The notes: a model not told the origin generated them from the letters alone. Shown: positions 27,631 to 35,972, counted from the first letter of the stretch. The stretch is 64,000 bases of DNA from Phocaeicola salanitronis DSM 18170 (GCF_000190575.1 NC_015164.1:2418001-2482000), one strand, 5' to 3'. Numbers and translations are program-made.

Positions 27631-27716
27631 TCAACCCAACAGCCGGATAATCGTTTCTTTGTCTTGTTGCAGCTGGTCAACTAAAGCACCGATGCATTCG
27701 AACTTCTGTTCGTCTT
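27631..27716 (-). pseudogene. Fragment of a second ribF 3' end
   Basis: On the minus strand this reads EDEQKFECIGALVDQLQQDK, ETIIRLLG, stop. The C-terminus of the intact ribF at 30,401 reads EEQKFEGIEALIAQLQQDK, ATIIRLLS, stop. The DNA is roughly 80% identical over ~85 bp and the match ends abruptly on the 5' side. It marks a duplication edge, with the methyltransferase/sigma islet between the two copies. Confidence 0.8.
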
Positions 27717-27792
27717 CTTTCTGGGGCAGGCAGGAGAAGTAACCAACACGCTCCGTAACCCTTGCCTGTCTCTTGGAAACACTGTTATGAAC

Positions 27793-28581
27793 TCACGTAA
27801 GTTTTTTTCTGGTTAGGATATAGAAGCAGCTTGTGCTGAAAAAATTCCTAAAAATAGGAATGCGGGCTATGTATTTGCTTAGCTTGCGTGGAGATAATCC
27901 AAATTTTATTTTGTAGTGAGGATTGATAAACCATAGTTCCCTGTTTTGGATGCTTAGGGATGTTTTTTTGACTAAGTTCTCAAACGATTCTATTGTTACG
28001 CGTGTATATTTGATGGAAAGTAATTCTGCCACGCAGCCATCGCTTTCCCTGAAAGCCCTTAACAATAACCGGTAGATTGTAGCAGGTAGCAAATGAATGA
28101 AAGGCAAGTGGGACAAGATTTTGCTTCTGCAAATCTGTTGATGCCCTCCGAACGGCATTTGCCATGCTGGGAATGACATAAAAACAATGCCTTGAGGTTT
28201 CAGGTATTTATTCAGATGAACTAAAAACAGTTCTTTATTGGCAATATGTTCCAATACATCATGGCAAATGATGATGTCGAAATCCTGTTTCAATTCATTT
28301 AACAGGAAAATGTCTTGTGCGATAAACACTCCTTTTGCATGAGCAGCCTTGAAGAATGCCATGGCATCTTTAATCCGGCTCTCCGCGATGTCGACCCCAG
28401 TGGTATTACATCCCATTTCAGAGAAAGGGAGCAAATTTCCGCCTTCACCACAACCAATCTCCAATACCTTCATTCCTGCTTCTACCGGATGCCACTTCCG
28501 GATATAGGGAATAAAATAGTTCTTACTCGTAATGGAAAGCTCTTTGAAATAAACAGTCCTGTCTTTGTGACGCTTTTGCAT
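27793..28581 (-). CDS. Class I SAM-dependent methyltransferase
   Basis: 262 residues. SAM-binding motif VLEIGCGEGGNLLPFSEMGC (~40-59), acidic strand end GVDIAES, and FDIIICHDVLEHI (~115). The substrate is unknown; the C-terminal half (KYIARIPIFRNFF) is basic and not diagnostic. Its promoter region carries the same 30-nt signal as the neighbouring sigma/beta-barrel gene, which suggests it is a target of that sigma factor. AT-rich compared with the flanking core genes. Confidence 0.88.
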   Translation of the reverse strand: MQKRHKDRTVYFKELSITSKNYFIPYIRKWHPVEAGMKVLEIGCGEGGNLLPFSEMGCNTTGVDIAESRIKDAMAFFKAAHAKGVFIAQDIFLLNELKQDFDIIICHDVLEHIANKELFLVHLNKYLKPQGIVFMSFPAWQMPFGGHQQICRSKILSHLPFIHLLPATIYRLLLRAFRESDGCVAELLSIKYTRVTIESFENLVKKTSLSIQNRELWFINPHYKIKFGLSPRKLSKYIARIPIFRNFFSTSCFYILTRKKLT

Positions 28582-28611
28582 ACTGATGATTATTTGAGTT
28601 ATTCTCCATGG

Positions 28612-28641
28612 ATATGATAAGCCCTTGGGTAAAAGACTGCA
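28612..28641 (-). promoter_or_regulatory. Shared ECF-type promoter before the methyltransferase
   Basis: Minus strand: TGCAGTCTTT, 8 nt, GGCTTATCATAT. The copy before the sigma/beta-barrel gene has the same two blocks with the same 8-nt gap. It ends about 30 bp before the start codon. It is not a TAnnTTTG promoter, as expected for an ECF sigma factor. Confidence 0.65.
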
Positions 28642-28658
28642 TGAAAGCCATCACTTTT

Positions 28659-30161
28659 TTACCAAGAAAAGCGGATGCCTATAGGCAGCGTCACGTTTAA
28701 TGGTTTTTCCGTTCGGATTGTTTCAATGTTATCTCCATTGTTGAAGTAATAGTGTAAATTGGGTTCCGCATAGATGCCAATGTTAGGAGCAAGTTGGTAT
28801 TGGATGCCGATGCCAAAACTTGTTGACCATTGCAAAGACGGATATAAATTGTTCTTTTGGCGAAGGATGAGTTGCCCGTTCTCCCAAACGGATTTTTCGA
28901 AAGTGGATTCCACAGGTATGTCCAAGGTGATTCCTGCCGAGGTATAAATGGAAAAGCTCTTTTGCTTCCATATATTCAATGTTCCTTTAAGCGGTATTCC
29001 GATGTAGTTGATTTTCTGAATGCCTTCCATGCGGTTGTCACCAATTATGGTAAAATCAGAGCGCAAATGCGTGTATTGGAGACCGATTTCTCCGCCCCAA
29101 CGCTCATTTATGTTTTTATGCAGTGTAAGGGAGAATGTGACAGGCATCCGGTGATGTGATTTCTTCAGTTCTTCTTTGGGTTCTCCTGATATGATGTCAT
29201 CGGAAGGAATGAATCTCTTGTGGGCATCTGTATGTTTTTCTCCTCCCGAATAAGACAAGCTTAAAGTCCAGTTCTTTTTACTGTTAGAGACGTATGAGGG
29301 CATCATACCATAAGGAGTGTTTTTATCGCTTATGGCATATTGGTTGTCCGTTGTTTTTCGTTCAGGCAATGATGTACTGTCTTTTTTCTCGGTAGGATTG
29401 TCTTGTGAAACCATTTCTTGTTTCGTTTCGATAGTTTCTTGGGGTTCAGCATGTGCGTGCCGGGGATTGGACGCATAGATGTTTGAATCTGATAATAAAA
29501 TAGTTTCGACCTGCTGTTCCTTTTGTGGCTTATCCGTTGATGTGAGCTTCGGTTTTGATTGTTTTTTAGGCGTGTACAAAAAGATGTATAAAGATATGAT
29601 AGAAGATAATGCAAGCAGCCCTGCCACGATGCGGTATTGGATCAGCAGTTTACGCAACATGTCCTTTGCCCTTGACAGTTGTGAGGAAGAAGAATGAGGG
29701 GCTATTTTCAATAATCGGGCTATTTCTTTGTGGGAAAGCCCTTCCAATACCGCTAACTTAAAGATGTGGCGATAGCCTTTGGGCAATCTTTCTATTATCT
29801 CAAGTATAGTGTTATAAGTGGGGATCTCATTTGCGTCATAAGATAGTGCCAGGGGTTCTTCATCTTCTTTTATATCATCTAAAGGCTTTGTGACGACGGA
29901 ACGGCATTGCTCCAAATATTTCAGTGAGATATTCTTCATGATTTTCCCCATCCAGCTTTCCAATTTATCGGGAGAACGCAAGTCACTGATAGATGTGAAG
30001 ATTATGATAAAACCATCGTGCAGGAGATCGTTTACAATCTCTTTGTCAGCAACATATTGGCAGCAAATCTTTCTCATTTTATGCACGTAAGTAGTATAGA
30101 GCAGACTTAAAGCCTGCTCATCCCTTTGCTTGCATAATTCTATTAGTTCTTCGTTGCTCAT
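28659..30161 (-). CDS. ECF sigma factor fused through a membrane helix to an outer-membrane beta-barrel
   Basis: One uninterrupted 500-residue frame. Residues ~5-80 are sigma-70 region 2 (EIVNDLLHDGFIIIFTSI) and ~115-170 region 4 (IIERLPKGYRHIFKLAVLEG, LSHKEIARLLKI). A membrane helix follows (~176-196, VAGLLALSSIISLYIFLY), then a ~110-residue polar linker rich in Lys, Glu, Ser and Thr. The last ~195 residues look like an outer-membrane barrel (WTLSLSYSGG, RWGGEIGLQYTH, IGIQYQLAPNIGIYAEPN) ending in PIGIRFSW with a terminal aromatic residue. The chain could span the whole envelope, with the DNA-binding part inside and the sensor in the outer membrane. There is no separate anti-sigma gene. Confidence 0.85.
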   Translation of the reverse strand: MSNEELIELCKQRDEQALSLLYTTYVHKMRKICCQYVADKEIVNDLLHDGFIIIFTSISDLRSPDKLESWMGKIMKNISLKYLEQCRSVVTKPLDDIKEDEEPLALSYDANEIPTYNTILEIIERLPKGYRHIFKLAVLEGLSHKEIARLLKIAPHSSSSQLSRAKDMLRKLLIQYRIVAGLLALSSIISLYIFLYTPKKQSKPKLTSTDKPQKEQQVETILLSDSNIYASNPRHAHAEPQETIETKQEMVSQDNPTEKKDSTSLPERKTTDNQYAISDKNTPYGMMPSYVSNSKKNWTLSLSYSGGEKHTDAHKRFIPSDDIISGEPKEELKKSHHRMPVTFSLTLHKNINERWGGEIGLQYTHLRSDFTIIGDNRMEGIQKINYIGIPLKGTLNIWKQKSFSIYTSAGITLDIPVESTFEKSVWENGQLILRQKNNLYPSLQWSTSFGIGIQYQLAPNIGIYAEPNLHYYFNNGDNIETIRTEKPLNVTLPIGIRFSW

Positions 30162-30182
30162 ATCATGTTTCAGTCCATTTAT

Positions 30183-30212
30183 ATATGATAAGGCATGACA
30201 TGAAAGACTGCA
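30183..30212 (-). promoter_or_regulatory. Shared ECF-type promoter before the sigma/beta-barrel gene
   Basis: Minus strand: TGCAGTCTTT, 8 nt, GCCTTATCATAT, ending 22 bp before the ATG. It matches the methyltransferase promoter block for block, which suggests that the sigma factor controls itself. Confidence 0.65.
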
Positions 30213-30276
30213 CGGACATTCGCCTTTTAACTTATATTAGGTAAGTAACTATTCATAATTAGCTTATATGATAAAA

Positions 30277-30354
30277 TTCACCACAGGGGTCACAGAATAG
30301 CACAGAGAGAATTTTTTAAAAGACTCTGTGATACTCTGCGTCCTCTGTGGTAAA
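30277..30354. repeat. Inverted repeat, 'caccacagggg' family
   Basis: TTCACCACAGGGGTCACAGA and the imperfect partner ending TCCTCTGTGGTAAA. It lies between the sigma/beta-barrel promoter and ribF. Confidence 0.75.
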
Positions 30355-30400
30355 TAAAGAATAATCTGCGGAAATCTGCGCTAATCTGCATTTCAAACTT

Positions 30401-31321
30401 TCAACTCAACAGCCGGATAATCGTTGCTTTGTCTTGTTGCAACTGGGCAATCAGCGCCTCGATGCCCTCGAACTTCTGTTCCTCACGGATGTATTGCATG
30501 AACTCTACCCGAAGAGCGTGCTGGTACAGGTTGCCTTCGAAGCCGATGAGGTGCACCTCGATACTCCGCTCGGTGCCGTTGCCTATCGTGGGGCGGCTGC
30601 CGATGTTCAGCATGCCGGCGTAGCGTTTCCCCTCCACATACGCGTAAACGGCATAGACCCCTTCTTTCGGTACCAGCTTGTCGGGGCAGGACGGTTGGAG
30701 GTTGGCGGTAGGGAAGCCCAGTTTGCGCCCCACCTGATAGCCGCTTACCACCTGCCCGTCCAGGTAATAACGATAGCCCAAATAGCGGTTGGCACGCGCC
30801 ACATCGCCTTCTTTCAATAGGTTGCGGATGAGGCTGGAGCTGATAGACAAGCCGTCTTCTTCCAACGCTTGGGCATGGATTACCTCCATACCCAACTCTT
30901 TCCCATAGCAGCAATAGTCCTCAAAGCCTTCGCTCCGGTTGTGCCCGAAGCGGTGATCGTAACCGATAACCAGTGCCTGCACGTTGAAACGGGTGTGCAG
31001 CAGCTCCATGAACCGCCGTGCCGAGAGCAGCGACAGTTCGTGCGTAAACGGCAAAAGGATGCAATAGTCTGCATCCTCTTGCTGTAACAATTCTTTTTTC
31101 TGAGGGAGGCAAGTGAGCCATTGCGGGCAGTAACCGCTCTGCATCACCTGCCGGGGATGGACAGGGAAAGTAACCAGCGCGCTGTGCAGTCCCCTTGCGA
31201 GGGCTTCGCGGCGCACCTGGTCTATCAGGTAGCGGTGTCCGCGATGCACGCCATCGAAGCACCCGATAGTGGCTGCGCAAGGCGGAAACGCAAATGGGCT
31301 TTCGGCACTGATTATTTCCAT
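30401..31321 (-). CDS. ribF: Bifunctional riboflavin kinase/FMN adenylyltransferase
   Basis: 306 residues. The N-terminal FAD synthetase half has GCFDGVHRGHRYLI (HxGH-type nucleotide-binding) and SSSLIRNLL. The C-terminal riboflavin kinase half has GRKLGFPTANL and the conserved EFMQYIREEQKFEG. It makes FMN and FAD from riboflavin. A broken copy of its last ~28 codons lies 2.7 kb away at 27,631. Confidence 0.97.
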   Translation of the reverse strand: MEIISAESPFAFPPCAATIGCFDGVHRGHRYLIDQVRREALARGLHSALVTFPVHPRQVMQSGYCPQWLTCLPQKKELLQQEDADYCILLPFTHELSLLSARRFMELLHTRFNVQALVIGYDHRFGHNRSEGFEDYCCYGKELGMEVIHAQALEEDGLSISSSLIRNLLKEGDVARANRYLGYRYYLDGQVVSGYQVGRKLGFPTANLQPSCPDKLVPKEGVYAVYAYVEGKRYAGMLNIGSRPTIGNGTERSIEVHLIGFEGNLYQHALRVEFMQYIREEQKFEGIEALIAQLQQDKATIIRLLS

Positions 31322-31352
31322 AAGTAGATGTTGAGAATTAGTTTATATAATG

Positions 31353-31516
31353 TGGTCGGCTCAGAAACGCAGATTAACGCAGATTTTCGCGGATTCTTTT
31401 AATTTACTATTTTTCGATTTACGAAGTACGATTTAAAGCTCAAATAGTAGATAGTAAATTGTCAAATCGTAAATTACAATAATCTGCGCTAATCCGCGAA
31501 AATCTGTGTTTCTGGT
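31353..31516. repeat. Long interrupted inverted repeat between ribF and the P-type ATPase
   Basis: Outer arms AGAAACGCAGATTAACGCAG and the partner ending GCGAAAATCTGTGTTTCT; inner words TTTACTATTTTTCGATTTAC and their imperfect complement. It is the same family as the repeat at 27,554. Confidence 0.8.
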
Positions 31517-31545
31517 AATATCATTTAATTTTGCACACTTACTTA

Positions 31546-34191
31546 TCAGTTTTTAGCCAGACGTTTGATGCCTCGCCAAATCTCGCCAATCCATAATACG
31601 AACGACGTGCCGCCGATGATATAAAGCCATTCTATGAGCGGAAGCGGTTCGGTGCGGAACACTTTGCCACCGAAGGTGACGATGATGAACTGTCCGACCA
31701 GGATAATCAACGCCACACTCAGCATACCCAATGCGTGGCTGGCGTCACGGAAGATGGAATGGTTGGTTCCGAATACGCTGGCATTAAACAGGTTCCAGAA
31801 CTGAAGCATAACGAATACCGTGAAGAATACGGTAAGGTAGTGCACGTTCATTTCGCCGTTGGGAAGCAAACCTTCGGGTAATCCCTTGAAATAAGCCAAC
31901 ATACCCATCAGGATGACGAGGAATCCCAACCCTACGCCAAAGATGTTGTTGCGCATCGCCGGCGTGATGATGAAGTCGGTACGTTTACGAGGTTTCTCGT
32001 TCATCACGTCCATGCTGGGCGAAATAGATGCCAGTGCCATGGCGGCGAAGGTATCCATAATCAGGTTCACCCAAAGCATCTGCGTCACCGTAAGCGGAAG
32101 GGAAGTGCCGAAGAATGCGCCTAACAATACGCTCAACAAAGCTACTACATTAATGGTCAGCTGGAATACGATGAAACGCTGGATATTCTTATACAAGGAG
32201 CGTCCCCACATCACGGCGGTGGCAATGCTATGGAAGGAATCATCGAGCAAGGTGATGTCGCTCGCCTCTTTAGCCACCGATGTACCTGTACCCATCGAAA
32301 GTCCTACCTGTGCGTGGTTCAATGCCGGGGCATCGTTGGTCCCGTCGCCTGTTACAGCCACTACAGCACCTTTCTGCTGCAGGAGTTGCACCAATCGTTG
32401 CTTGTCCATCGGGCGGGCACGGCTCATCACTTTCAAGTCGAGCACACGGTCGAGAGCTTCTTCATCGCTCAAAGCAGCAAACTCCACGCCCGTAATGCGG
32501 TTGCGTTCGGTATCTTCGGGTTTCCACAAACCTATCTGACGGGCAATCTCGGTAGCTGTTCCCGGTGTATCGCCGGTCACAATCTTCACGCTGATGCCTG
32601 CCGACTGGCATTTCTTTACGGCATCAGGCACATCGGGACGAATCGGATCACTGATGGCAAAGATGCCCAAGAAGGTCAATCCGCCTTCGTTTACCAGTTC
32701 GGCACAATCGGTCGATGCATCCGTGGGCACTATCTTATAGGCAAGCCCCAAGGTACGCATTGCCTTGTTCTGATAAGCAAGCAGCTGCTCATTGTTGGCA
32801 TCCACCTGTTCCTTGCTTACGTTGCATTTGCCCATCACGATTTCAGGTGCGCCTTTCACGTAAAGTATCCGCTTTTGCTGGATAGGCGAATCTACCAGCG
32901 TAGCCATATACTTGCGTTCGGTGGAGAACGTAAGTTGGTTCACTACTTTAGCACCTGCCCGCAGCGTTTCATAATTCTTACCCTTGCCGTTGAGCCAAAG
33001 CAGCAGTGCCACCTCAGTCGGATTTCCTACACCCGACGGCTTTTCACCTTCCGCTTTCTCTTCAAGGAAAGCGGTAGAGTTGGCTGCAATGCCTTCAGCT
33101 ATCAGGTCGGGCTGGCTTTCATCCAGTTTTGCGTCATATACCTGCATCAGATTCTGTGTCAGTGTACCGGTTTTATCCGTACAAATTACGGTGATGGCAC
33201 CCATTGTTTCGCAGGCATGCATCTTGCGCACCAGATTGTTGGTCTTCAGCATCCGGCGCATATTCAGAGCCAAGCTGAGGGTGACACTCATCGGCAAGCC
33301 TTCGGGCACAGCCACGACAATCAGAGTAACCGCCATCATGAAATACTTCAATACGATACGGGCTATGTCCAGCCATTGATGCCAGTCATTTACCGTATTC
33401 GCCTGTAGGTAAGCATACAGGTCTTTCGAAGTAAATATAATAAAGGTAAGGGCAGCAATGGTAAATCCAGCCTTCCCAATCAGGTTGGCAAGTTTAGACA
33501 ACTGGATATTCAGCGGAGTCTGTTCCTGGCTTTGCTCGGTAGCCTGACGTGCCACTTTGCCAATCTCGGTTGCATCACCCACCCGTTCGACACGCATCAT
33601 ACCATGACCGTCGGTAATGGTAGTACCGCGCATCACACTATTCGAAGGATAAGTAGCCTCATCATCAAAATCGGCTTCCACCGTTGTCTTGTTCACCATC
33701 AACTCTCCGGTCAAGCTCGATTCATTCACCTGAAGCGATACGGCTTCCAGCAAGGTACCGTCGGCTGGCACTTCTTCGCCTGTATTCAGAATAACAATAT
33801 CGCCTACCACGACATCTTTGCGGGGAATCTCGTGTACCTTCCCGTTTCGGATAACCGTAACAGGAGTTTCTTCGCCCACTGCATTCAGAAGGTCGAACTT
33901 CTTGTTCGCGTCATATTCGAAATAGAATCCGATGCCCGTAGCCAAGAAGATAGCGAAGAAAATACCAATGGTTTCGGCATATTCATTCTCAATAATGGAA
34001 ATGATTAACGAAAAGACTGCCGCTACCAGCAACACCCGGATAACAGGGTCTTGAAATTTTTCTAAATAAAGTTTCCACATGGAAGGCCGCTTAGGGGGAG
34101 TAAGCAGGTTGACTCCGTATTTCTCGCGGCTGGAGAGAACTTCCTGATCGGTAAGTCCGGTCAAGTGGGGTTCATTTGCTTTTTGTGACAT
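31546..34191 (-). CDS. Calcium-translocating P-type ATPase (PMCA/P2-type)
   Basis: 881 residues. Actuator TGE in NESSLTGELM, the transport motif VAVPEGLPMSV in helix 4, phosphorylation site ICTDKTGTLTQ, nucleotide-domain KGAPE, hinge TGDGTNDAPALNHAQ and a set of C-terminal helices. It pumps a divalent cation, most likely Ca2+, across the inner membrane with ATP. It stands alone; promoter box TATTTTTG lies upstream. Confidence 0.94.
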   Translation of the reverse strand: MSQKANEPHLTGLTDQEVLSSREKYGVNLLTPPKRPSMWKLYLEKFQDPVIRVLLVAAVFSLIISIIENEYAETIGIFFAIFLATGIGFYFEYDANKKFDLLNAVGEETPVTVIRNGKVHEIPRKDVVVGDIVILNTGEEVPADGTLLEAVSLQVNESSLTGELMVNKTTVEADFDDEATYPSNSVMRGTTITDGHGMMRVERVGDATEIGKVARQATEQSQEQTPLNIQLSKLANLIGKAGFTIAALTFIIFTSKDLYAYLQANTVNDWHQWLDIARIVLKYFMMAVTLIVVAVPEGLPMSVTLSLALNMRRMLKTNNLVRKMHACETMGAITVICTDKTGTLTQNLMQVYDAKLDESQPDLIAEGIAANSTAFLEEKAEGEKPSGVGNPTEVALLLWLNGKGKNYETLRAGAKVVNQLTFSTERKYMATLVDSPIQQKRILYVKGAPEIVMGKCNVSKEQVDANNEQLLAYQNKAMRTLGLAYKIVPTDASTDCAELVNEGGLTFLGIFAISDPIRPDVPDAVKKCQSAGISVKIVTGDTPGTATEIARQIGLWKPEDTERNRITGVEFAALSDEEALDRVLDLKVMSRARPMDKQRLVQLLQQKGAVVAVTGDGTNDAPALNHAQVGLSMGTGTSVAKEASDITLLDDSFHSIATAVMWGRSLYKNIQRFIVFQLTINVVALLSVLLGAFFGTSLPLTVTQMLWVNLIMDTFAAMALASISPSMDVMNEKPRKRTDFIITPAMRNNIFGVGLGFLVILMGMLAYFKGLPEGLLPNGEMNVHYLTVFFTVFVMLQFWNLFNASVFGTNHSIFRDASHALGMLSVALIILVGQFIIVTFGGKVFRTEPLPLIEWLYIIGGTSFVLWIGEIWRGIKRLAKN

Positions 34192-34222
34192 AATGCCTGT
34201 TTATTAGTTAATTTTAGTGCCG

Positions 34223-34230
34223 CAAAAATA
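34223..34230 (-). promoter_or_regulatory. Promoter -7 box of the P-type ATPase gene
   Basis: TATTTTTG on the minus strand, 32 bp before the start codon. Confidence 0.55.
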
Positions 34231-34291
34231 CAACATATATTGTAAGAACGGATAAAGATTAGTTTTTTTTTCGAAAAAATATGCTCAACTA

Positions 34292-34322
34292 TTGCAAGTC
34301 TCACTATAAACCATTACCTTTG
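34292..34322 (+). promoter_or_regulatory. Promoter of the first tRNA
   Basis: TTG (34292-34294), exactly 20 nt, TACCTTTG (34315-34322). Transcription would start about 25 bp before the tRNA. Confidence 0.75.
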
Positions 34323-34353
34323 CGCTCAGTTTTTAAGGAATACTTTTTGTGTA

Positions 34354-34427
34354 GGACTTGTAGCTCAGTTGGTTAGAGCAACAGACTCATAATCTGGAGG
34401 TCCCAGGTTCAAGCCCTGGCTGGTCCA
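34354..34427 (+). tRNA. tRNA with CAT anticodon (Met or lysidine-type Ile2)
   Basis: 74 nt. Acceptor GGACTTG/CTGGTCC (one T-T mismatch), D arm GCTCAGTTGGTTAGAGC, anticodon loop CTCATAA, T arm CCAGG-TTCAAGC-CCTGG, discriminator A. CCA is not encoded. A CAT anticodon may mean elongator Met or the Ile2 tRNA whose C34 becomes lysidine; I cannot decide from sequence alone. It is the insertion target of the following integrative element. Confidence 0.9.
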
Positions 34428-34437
34428 CTCGAAAACA

Positions 34438-34481
34438 AAGCGTTAATTGCACGAAATCAAGCAGTTAACGCTTTTCTTTTT
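34438..34481 (+). terminator. Terminator after the first tRNA
   Basis: AAGCGTTAA and TTAACGCTT form a 9-bp stem followed by TTCTTTTT. Confidence 0.8.
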
Positions 34482-34542
34482 GTGTCCCTCTAAGAGTTAT
34501 GGTAAGCTCAAACTAATAGAAAAGCATATCTTTTGCAGCATT

Positions 34543-34563
34543 TGTTTACCGCTTGTTTACCGC
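34543..34563 (+). repeat. Left-end paired repeats TGTTTACCGC (candidate integrase arm sites)
   Basis: Two copies start at 34543 and 34554, 11 bp apart, one helical turn. The same pair (second copy GGTTTACCGA) is at 49550 and 49561 at the other end. Confidence 0.7.
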
Positions 34564-34580
34564 TAAACAAAAGGAGTAAT

Positions 34581-35849
34581 ATGCTGACAATCAATGCAGA
34601 AATCAAGAAAGACGGACAACGGTCTGATGGTACTTACAACGTAAAGTTAAGATTCACGCTTGACAGAAAGATGAGAAGGCTGGCAACAAGCCTGTTCGTT
34701 ACAAGTAAGGACTTAACTAAAGAATTGAAAATCAAACAGACATCATCTATCAGGCAAGAAGTGGATAGCCTGATTCGCAGTTATCAGGAGAAGTGTGCCA
34801 AGCTACAAATTGAACTAAACCATTATACACTTGATGAAGTAATGGACTATTTGGACGGTGAACGTCAGAGGCAGCAAACCATTGACTTTATAAAGTTCAG
34901 TCGTGAGTGGATAGCCTCAGCTACTATTAAAGGCGCAGCCAATTACACTTCTGCCCTTAATGCGCTAATCCGCTTCATTGGTAAAGAAGAATTGGACGTG
35001 AATCTGATAACCCTTGACTTCTTAGAGAACTTCAAAGCGTTTTTGAATAAAGAGCGTGAAGCAAGAACAAATAAACTGATAGCACAAGGCAAACGTGTTC
35101 CCTCTAATCGTTCTTTGTCTCTCTATTTGGTGAGCATCAAAAAGCTATTCAATGAAGCCAAAAAGAAGTACAACAAGAAAGACAAGAATCTGATTCTGAT
35201 ACCCCACTCACCTTTTGAGGACTTTGCCATACCCAAACAAGAAGCCACACGCAAGAGAGCCATATCCACAGACATCATAAAGAAGATATGGAAGTTGCCT
35301 TATAAAGACATGAAGAAAGGCTATAAAGCCACTTGCCGCTATAATTTGGCAAAAGATTGCTTTATTCTCTCATTCTGTTTAATGGGAATCAATTCAGCAG
35401 ACCTTTATAATGCCACAGAAATGAAGAATAACACTATCACCTATTATAGAACCAAAACGAAAGACCGCAGATTGGATAATGCGAAGATGGTAGTAGATGT
35501 TCCTCAAATAATTTTGCCTTTAATAGAAAAGTACAAGGACAAGACAGGTAAGCGGTTATTCAACTTCTATCAATACTATGCAGATGAAAAAGACTTCAAC
35601 AAGGCTATCAACTATGGACTAAAAGAGATTGGTGCATTGCTAAATGTGGAAGATTTGGAATACTATGCTGCCCGGCATAGTTGGGCTACCATTGCCTTGA
35701 ACAAAGTAGGCATTGATAAATATGTAGTTCATGCAGCTTTGAACCACATTGACGATTCTATGAAAGTGACCGATATTTATATAGAGCGTGATTTTGTGAA
35801 TGAGAATAAAGCTAATGACAAGGTGGTGAGATATGTGTTTGGCAAATAG
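34581..35849 (+). CDS. Tyrosine integrase of element 1
   Basis: 422 residues from ATG 34581, chosen because AAGGAG lies 7 nt upstream; the open frame extends to a TTG at 34533 inside the arm repeats. It has an N-terminal arm-type domain, a SAM-like core-binding domain and a catalytic domain. The usual first catalytic Arg (GLRxSD) is replaced: MGINSADLYN. The second motif reads YAARHSW, so the His of HxxR is Tyr. The end has LNHIDDSMKVTDIYIERD with the Tyr nucleophile. Loss of the first Arg is also known from IntDOT of CTnDOT. It points away from the tRNA, as expected. Confidence 0.88.
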   Translation: MLTINAEIKKDGQRSDGTYNVKLRFTLDRKMRRLATSLFVTSKDLTKELKIKQTSSIRQEVDSLIRSYQEKCAKLQIELNHYTLDEVMDYLDGERQRQQTIDFIKFSREWIASATIKGAANYTSALNALIRFIGKEELDVNLITLDFLENFKAFLNKEREARTNKLIAQGKRVPSNRSLSLYLVSIKKLFNEAKKKYNKKDKNLILIPHSPFEDFAIPKQEATRKRAISTDIIKKIWKLPYKDMKKGYKATCRYNLAKDCFILSFCLMGINSADLYNATEMKNNTITYYRTKTKDRRLDNAKMVVDVPQIILPLIEKYKDKTGKRLFNFYQYYADEKDFNKAINYGLKEIGALLNVEDLEYYAARHSWATIALNKVGIDKYVVHAALNHIDDSMKVTDIYIERDFVNENKANDKVVRYVFGK

Positions 35850-35928
35850 TTCTGAAAGAGTGACGCAAATCTATCTTGACAGCTTTGACAATGAGCAGAT
35901 AGATGAAGCAATGAAATCTCTCTTTTAA
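35833..35928 (+). pseudogene. Out-of-frame integrase C-terminal tail fragment
   Basis: Overlapping the end of the integrase in another frame is MCLANSSERVTQIYLDSF followed by DNEQIDEAMKSLF and a stop. This is the wording of the C-terminus of many Bacteroides integrases (SSERVTQIYLxSFxN with a Tyr nucleophile). It looks like the end of a different integrase left by recombination. It cannot be active by itself. Confidence 0.6.
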
Positions 35929-35932
35929 CGAA

Positions 35933-35972
35933 AATAATCCTGTTTATCAGAACGATAGGCAGGATTATTTTT
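35933..35972 (+). terminator. Terminator after the integrase
   Basis: AATAATCCTG (35933-35942) and CAGGATTATT (35960-35969) followed by TTTT. Confidence 0.85.

Noticed and set aside
32230..33408. 392-codon open frame opposite the P-type ATPase gene
   Set aside because: Antisense shadow; the opposite frame has all P-type ATPase motifs.
34305..34325. CTnDOT-type attB (GTAnnTTTGC) at the first tRNA promoter
   Set aside because: The motif also describes the normal -7 promoter box, and the element limits lie at the tRNA 3' end, not here.
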